10,857 bases of DNA from Krasilnikovozyma curviuscula. Taxonomy: Eukaryota > Basidiomycota > Tremellomycetes > Cystofilobasidiales > Mrakiaceae. The position numbers and the translations under genes were made by a program. The first letter of the stretch is position 1. Each line of letters begins with the position of its first letter. The stretch is taken from contig MVAQ01000379.1 in NCBI GenBank assembly GCA_014825775.1, forward strand, positions 1 through 10,857, given 5' to 3'. Under the pieces are notes generated by a model. The model was given only the letters and a program-made list of their open reading frames with translations. It was not told the DNA's origin and did not search any database. Positions 6,980 through 10,857 of the stretch are shown piece by piece.

Positions 6980-9900
6980 TCATTGGTCTAAGTAATGAGC
7001 TGAATCGCTTCTGAGCATAGGAGCCCTGAACGAAACAGCAGAAGGTGCACGCTTTAAACCTGACACAGTAGCAGTTGTCTCTGCACTGAGAGTCGAAATG
7101 TTGGACTTCTTTCGGTTGAGAGTGCCATTGCTCTTTGGTACGTGTAGACGCGGCTGTTCTGGCGTTGCCTCGAAGTTGTCCTGCATTTCGGATGCATACG
7201 CTCCGGTTGAGAAGGAAGAACCACCTGAAGAATGAGAGGTTCCTCGAACCATGGTTGTAGCTGCTCGACGTAAACCCTGAGTGTTGGTAGTTGGCTGCGC
7301 GAACTCTTTGAGGGCGTGATCTCTGGTCTCAAGCTGTCGGATCTTATTCTTCACCGAAGGTAAAGGGGAACTCTTTCCAACAGTTTTCGATCGAGATGGA
7401 AGTGCAGTAAAGTCCACCGAAAATGAACGAGTTGGGTTTGGAATGGTTTCATCTGTTCCGACTTGAGAGAATGACTGGGAAAGGTGCTTGGCGGTGTAAA
7501 ATAGTTTGGGAGGAGAAGAGGCCTCCATAGAGTTGCTCGATGAGTTGGATCGATGACGTGCCATCTCCTCCGAGGGTAGTGGTGGCGTTGCTTCGGAAGA
7601 TGAGCCTCCAGAGGCGGTATCGTCGTCGGCGTCGCCAATCAATCCGGGATTTCCATCGTCCAGGCTGTCCGGAGACATCAAGACCTTAGTTGGTGAAATC
7701 GACCTCTGGTCTAATGGAATGTGACGAGATTTTTCTTTCCTGGGAGCGAAAGGCGATTTGGCGTCCTGTGAGATTCCACCACCAGGAGGACGAGGTTCGT
7801 ATCTACCGAGGGGTTGAGAAGACTCTTGAGACAGGTTGGCCTTTTTCGTGGGCGAGTAGAGAAGTGACACTGTCGTGTCCTTCACCTTGACTGGTGATGA
7901 CGGTGATGCCATGACAGCGACTGAGTTGGCTCTGACCTTGACAGCAGATGTCAAACTTTTATTGGATGCACTGGTTGACATGCTCCCAGGGCGTTCTTTA
8001 ATCCTGACTGGTGCTGCTGGACTGGCAAATGAGAAGGAAGACTTCTTCGTGATTACCTTTGGTGCATTTGAAAGTAGCCCTATCGTAGATGCGCTTGGAG
8101 GAAGTGGAGAAGAAGAAGCGGAATGCGGTGGTGGGCCAGATGCCACTGAGGTCTTCCTCAAAGGTGACTTTGGTTGTAGTACCGAAGGACTGAGAGGCGT
8201 TGGTGCAGAAGTAATCGGACTTGTAACAGTACCTTCAATGTAGGAGGTGACGGAAGATCTTAGAGGTTGATCGCCCATTGCACTTTGGGCTGAGAAAGAT
8301 CCGCGAGGCTGTTGATTGGAGGTTACCCCGAGAGACAACGGCGATGACTTTTCTGGACTTCCAAGTTGTGATCGTGGGGGACCAGATTGGATAGAGAGGG
8401 ATGATCTGGGCCGTTCCGGTCTAGCAGAGAAGAATGATGGACGTTGAGAAGTTGGCGTTTCTGCTCTGGAAGAACTGGGCGAATTTGACCGCGACACTGT
8501 GTGGGATCGAACAATCGGATGACTTGATGGTGAGGACGCATAAAGTGTCGAAATCCTCAACATTTCGTCGTCGTGCACCTCATCTCCATCTTCGAACGCG
8601 TCATCAACCGACATTGTCCTCATTGCTTCGCCGATAGATTCTCCACCTTCGTCTTCCGATTCATCTTCAGCTTCCTCACGGTCTGTTCCGTAGCCAAATC
8701 GATCAGAGTATGACCTTTGATCCTCGAAGTCACCGCCTGTCATCATGACTTCACCACCATCGTCGCTGGCATGAGCTAGGTATGTTCCCATGCTAGGTCT
8801 TCTCGCTGAGTTGGCAACGGCGAGATGGTCCATGCTATCATCATCATCGGATAGGTTATCCTCGTCGTCAGTGTAAGCCTCCTGTGCTGCAACATTGACG
8901 GCATTGCGGATGAAGGCCATCGACGCTCTGTGTTGCAACAGTGCTCGCTTGTCCTCTGCTTCTGTTGGTCTCTCCACTCCCTTTTTTCCGAGAAGAGAAG
9001 CTCCGTTGATTGAAGATGTTGATTTCGCTTTTCGAAGAGTCGAGTTTTTCTTTGAGTGTGTTCCAATTGGTGTAGAAGCGTAGTGGCTGCCTTCAGTCCT
9101 GACGGAGACGGGCATCTGGCTGTGGACTGGAGACTTGACAGAGATTGGACGAGAACGAGAGTCATAAGGTGGGTCGAGCGAAAGAAAGTTGATTACCCTG
9201 ATGGGCACTTCCAAGAAAAGCTGAGAAGAGTTGACGGTCACTCGAAGTTGATAAGAGACTTCGAGAAGCCTTCCTCGAGGAATCGATAGTGCGTCAGCCT
9301 GCGAGCAGTTATTAAAGAATCAGTTCATAACCCCTCCAAAAGAAGAGATCGAAACCTACGGGAACATCAATTCCAAACGACCAGCTTCCGCCCTCACCCT
9401 CTCCTAGTCCATTCCACCAGCCCCTTCCCGTGATTTTTCCACGACCACTCGCTTGAGTCTGATTAGATTCCATAATTGTTTCCGACACCTTTTTACGGGA
9501 GGTCGAAGTTTGGCAAGCGTCTCTGTCTGGCATGGTAGATGCAGGTAAGAGATGCGGTAATGGGTGGAAGAAGGTGATGAGTCGAGTCAATGTGATGGCC
9601 AAGTGTTTGATCTACAAGGACAGAGGTCAGTTTCTGTGCGATTTTTATTTGTTTAATGAGATACTGGACCTGCCTTCTTTGATCCGTCATTCTGGATACC
9701 AACATCGACCCACCCTTTCATACCAGCGACCCAGGTTGGTCTTCCTAACTTGACTCGAAGCTCGGTGAGATGCTCACTCTTCCCCAAACCCCAACCAAGT
9801 TTTGCTTCTCTCACAGCTTCAAACTCTTCCTCAAAATTGCCCAATATCCTCTCTGGTTCAATGAAGGGGTATATGGTGACGTTCCTGTAGAAATGGGCGA

Positions 9901-10857
9901 TACTCTTTTTACCAGTTTGAGGGAAGTGCAATTTGAGGGAAGCGATGAGAATGTATCGGATAGAGCCTTTTGAGCACCTGAATGGTCCTCTGGGGAATCG
10001 GGTGACGGGTATAGTGAGGTCAAATGGGATCGAGTGTTGGCCAGGGTTTGCAAGTCGGTATCCGAGATCATCAGTCATCAAAGAAGATGTTGCAAATAAA
10101 GAGGTTTTGGGTGCGTGTTGATTTGGAGAGCCAGCAAGGGGCGAAGCTTGTTGAAAAATGGGAAGAAGGTGAGAGTGGTGGAAGAATATATGTCTATTGT
10201 TGTTGTCCGGGACGTCTGTTGCGAGTCGATATCTAGTCGTTAGGATACGACAGGAGAACCAGAATGTTCAGAGAACTCACCTTCAAATCCAACCACTCGA
10301 ACTTTGCCTTCTCCTACCCAAACTGGACCGTCCTTCTTCCCCCTCGAGTCGACGATTGAGATGTCCATTCGACCGCGCAAATCACCACCTTCAACGACCA
10401 CATCTCTCTCCAGCAGAACGCTAAGCAAATGAAGATACTATGTAAGTGGCTAGATCAGACTGGCTATGAACGGTAAGTCTTAAACTTACTCCAATTCGAC
10501 TCTGGATTTACCGCCCCGACCAGCTTCAAGCCGCATGTCACCCTTCGCAGAGCTCCCATTCGCACCGCCAATGACCTTCCTCCCATTCTCACCTTTACCC
10601 AGTAATCTCTTGAGTTCCCTGGTGTTTTTTACGGGGCTAGCGCCATGGGTGAGAATAGTACCCTGGCGTTCCAAGCCGCTCATCGAGACAGCTCTTTTCC
10701 GTCTGCCGTCGCCGTTGCTGTGGGACGATGTGAGGTGAGGGGTATTATAGTGGGAGGGAGATGCTGGGGTATAAGAGGAATCCTGGAGGAGAGCATGCCC
10801 TGTCTGGTGCAACGAGACGTGCGAGCCGCCGTTCTGCGAGGGAACTGGGTCGTGGGG
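6980..10857 (-). CDS. Alpha-arrestin-like protein with long disordered tail (5' partial, 5 exons)
   Basis: The reconstructed exons on the minus strand are 10857-10490 (open at the window edge), 10420-10281, 10215-9665, 9611-9360 and 9298-6980 (stop TGA). Introns of 69, 65, 53 and 61 nt are all GT-AG, and each join restores arrestin motifs in frame. The visible 1,209 residues comprise an N-terminal Ser/Gly-rich segment, arrestin N fold (about 119-290), arrestin C fold (about 319-481) and a low-complexity tail (482-1209). Alpha-arrestins in fungi are adaptors that recruit Rsp5/Nedd4-type ubiquitin ligases to plasma-membrane transporters for endocytosis, or act in signalling. No PPxY motif is visible, so how it would contact a ligase is unclear; the missing N-terminus could hold one. 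The tail is rich in SP/TP and basic Ser motifs, suggesting phospho-control. I cannot assign it to a specific named arrestin. Confidence 0.9.
7000..8558 (-). other. Ser/Pro-rich phospho-motif tail of the arrestin
   Basis: This disordered C-terminal stretch is dominated by Ser, Pro, Thr and basic residues. It includes proline-directed sites with a following basic residue (SPLRK at about 8153-8171, SPVKVK at about 7880-7897, SPTKK at about 7838-7857, SPTKV at about 7676-7699). Basic-directed serines such as RKKSN and RHRSNS are also present. A short helical segment (SVKNKIRQLETRDHALKEF, about 7305-7361) interrupts it. The composition is typical of regulatory tails of fungal alpha-arrestins. Confidence 0.7.
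8561..8875 (-). other. Acidic clusters in the arrestin tail
   Basis: Soon after the arrestin fold the tail carries alternating acidic runs: YTDDEDNLSDDDDSMD, then DREEAEDESEDEGGE, then DAFEDGDEVHDDEML. An RRPSM basic-Ser site (PKA-like) lies between them. The segment has no recognisable fold. Its role is unknown; acidic clusters in trafficking adaptors may bind basic regions or be CK2 targets, which is only inference. Confidence 0.7.
9167..9769 (-). other. Arrestin C-terminal fold
   Basis: The fold begins around LTELRVKLGRPTWVAG, continues with GWVDVGIQND and IKHLAITLTRLITFFHP after the 53-nt intron, and ends with LLEVSYQLRVTVNSSQLFLE and VPIRVINF. The final strands match arrestin C domains closely. 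A polar loop of about 55 residues (about 9390-9540), rich in Gly, Ser and Lys and containing GRGWWNGLGEGEGG, is inserted between strands, so the domain is longer than typical. Confidence 0.87.
9854..10502 (-). other. Arrestin N-terminal fold
   Basis: Strand-like segments appear in the expected order over three exons: VELDVLLERDVVVEGGDLRG at the exon 1-2 junction, VWVGEGKVRVVGFEG, and RHIFFHHSHLLP. Then come the family signature PGQHSIPFDLTIP, the GSIRYILIASLKL strand, and IAHFYRNVTIYPFIEP. The G-x-H-x-I-P-F and S-I-R-Y elements are characteristic of alpha-arrestins. A Ser/Ala/Pro-rich loop of about 35 residues (from FQQASPLAG to YRLANPG) is inserted before the G-Q-H motif. Confidence 0.9.

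Noticed and set aside
6469..6983. Minus-strand frames over the scaffold 3' end and the spacer
   Set aside because: They have no coding-like composition, overlap the PH-domain exon in antisense or the 3'-3' spacer, and have no homology signal.
7875..8243. A 122-codon open frame on the + strand
   Set aside because: It lies antisense to the Ser/Pro-rich arrestin tail. Its composition is what the complement of that tail gives, and no start context or domain supports it.
9158..9170. DPPYD as a PY ligase-binding motif
   Set aside because: The Rsp5 WW-domain motif is PPxY or LPxY. Here Tyr directly follows the two prolines, so the spacing is wrong.
9532..10236. Several + strand frames of 62 to 73 codons
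   Set aside because: They are antisense to arrestin exons that rebuild a clear arrestin fold. They are short and without motifs.

Overview
The window is nuclear DNA of an intron-rich fungus. It is most likely a basidiomycete yeast of the Tremellomycetes (the Cryptococcus, Kwoniella or Tremella group). The reasons are many short GT-AG introns (mostly 53 to 100 nt) with CTNAC-like branch sites, dense coding, and a gene architecture known from Cryptococcus. This placement is inferred from gene structure; no search was run.

The window holds two convergent protein-coding genes, each entering from outside with its 5' end missing. On the + strand, about 1 to 6765, is an intersectin/Pan1-type endocytic scaffold. 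I reconstructed 15 exons giving about 1,780 visible residues. In order they carry a Q-rich array of five LxxQxTG motifs, an EH domain, coiled coils with a proline-rich region, two NPF motifs, a WH2 motif, two SH3 domains, an acidic/Ser-Pro linker, and a C-terminal DH-PH (Rho GEF) module. It corresponds in layout to the cryptococcal intersectin homologue Cin1. On the - strand, 10857 down to 6980, is an alpha-arrestin-like protein. Five exons give 1,209 visible residues: arrestin N and C folds followed by a disordered, acidic and phospho-motif-rich tail of about 730 residues.

The two stop codons are separated by 214 bp (6766 to 6979), so the 3' ends face each other. I found no tRNA, rRNA, mobile element or CRISPR, and no promoter is inside the window. 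The only non-coding stretches are introns and this 3'-3' spacer.

Both proteins belong to the same broad process. The scaffold organises clathrin/actin endocytic sites (EH, SH3, WH2 and a Cdc42-type GEF). Alpha-arrestins select cargo for ubiquitin-dependent endocytosis. The most interesting points are two places where splicing choice would produce truncated scaffold isoforms: retention of 3665-3763 ends the protein before the SH3 domains, and a well-formed acceptor at 4505 ends it after SH3-2 and before the GEF. Also notable are the self-complementary EH/NPF pair, and an arrestin with a very long tail and no PPxY motif in the visible part.
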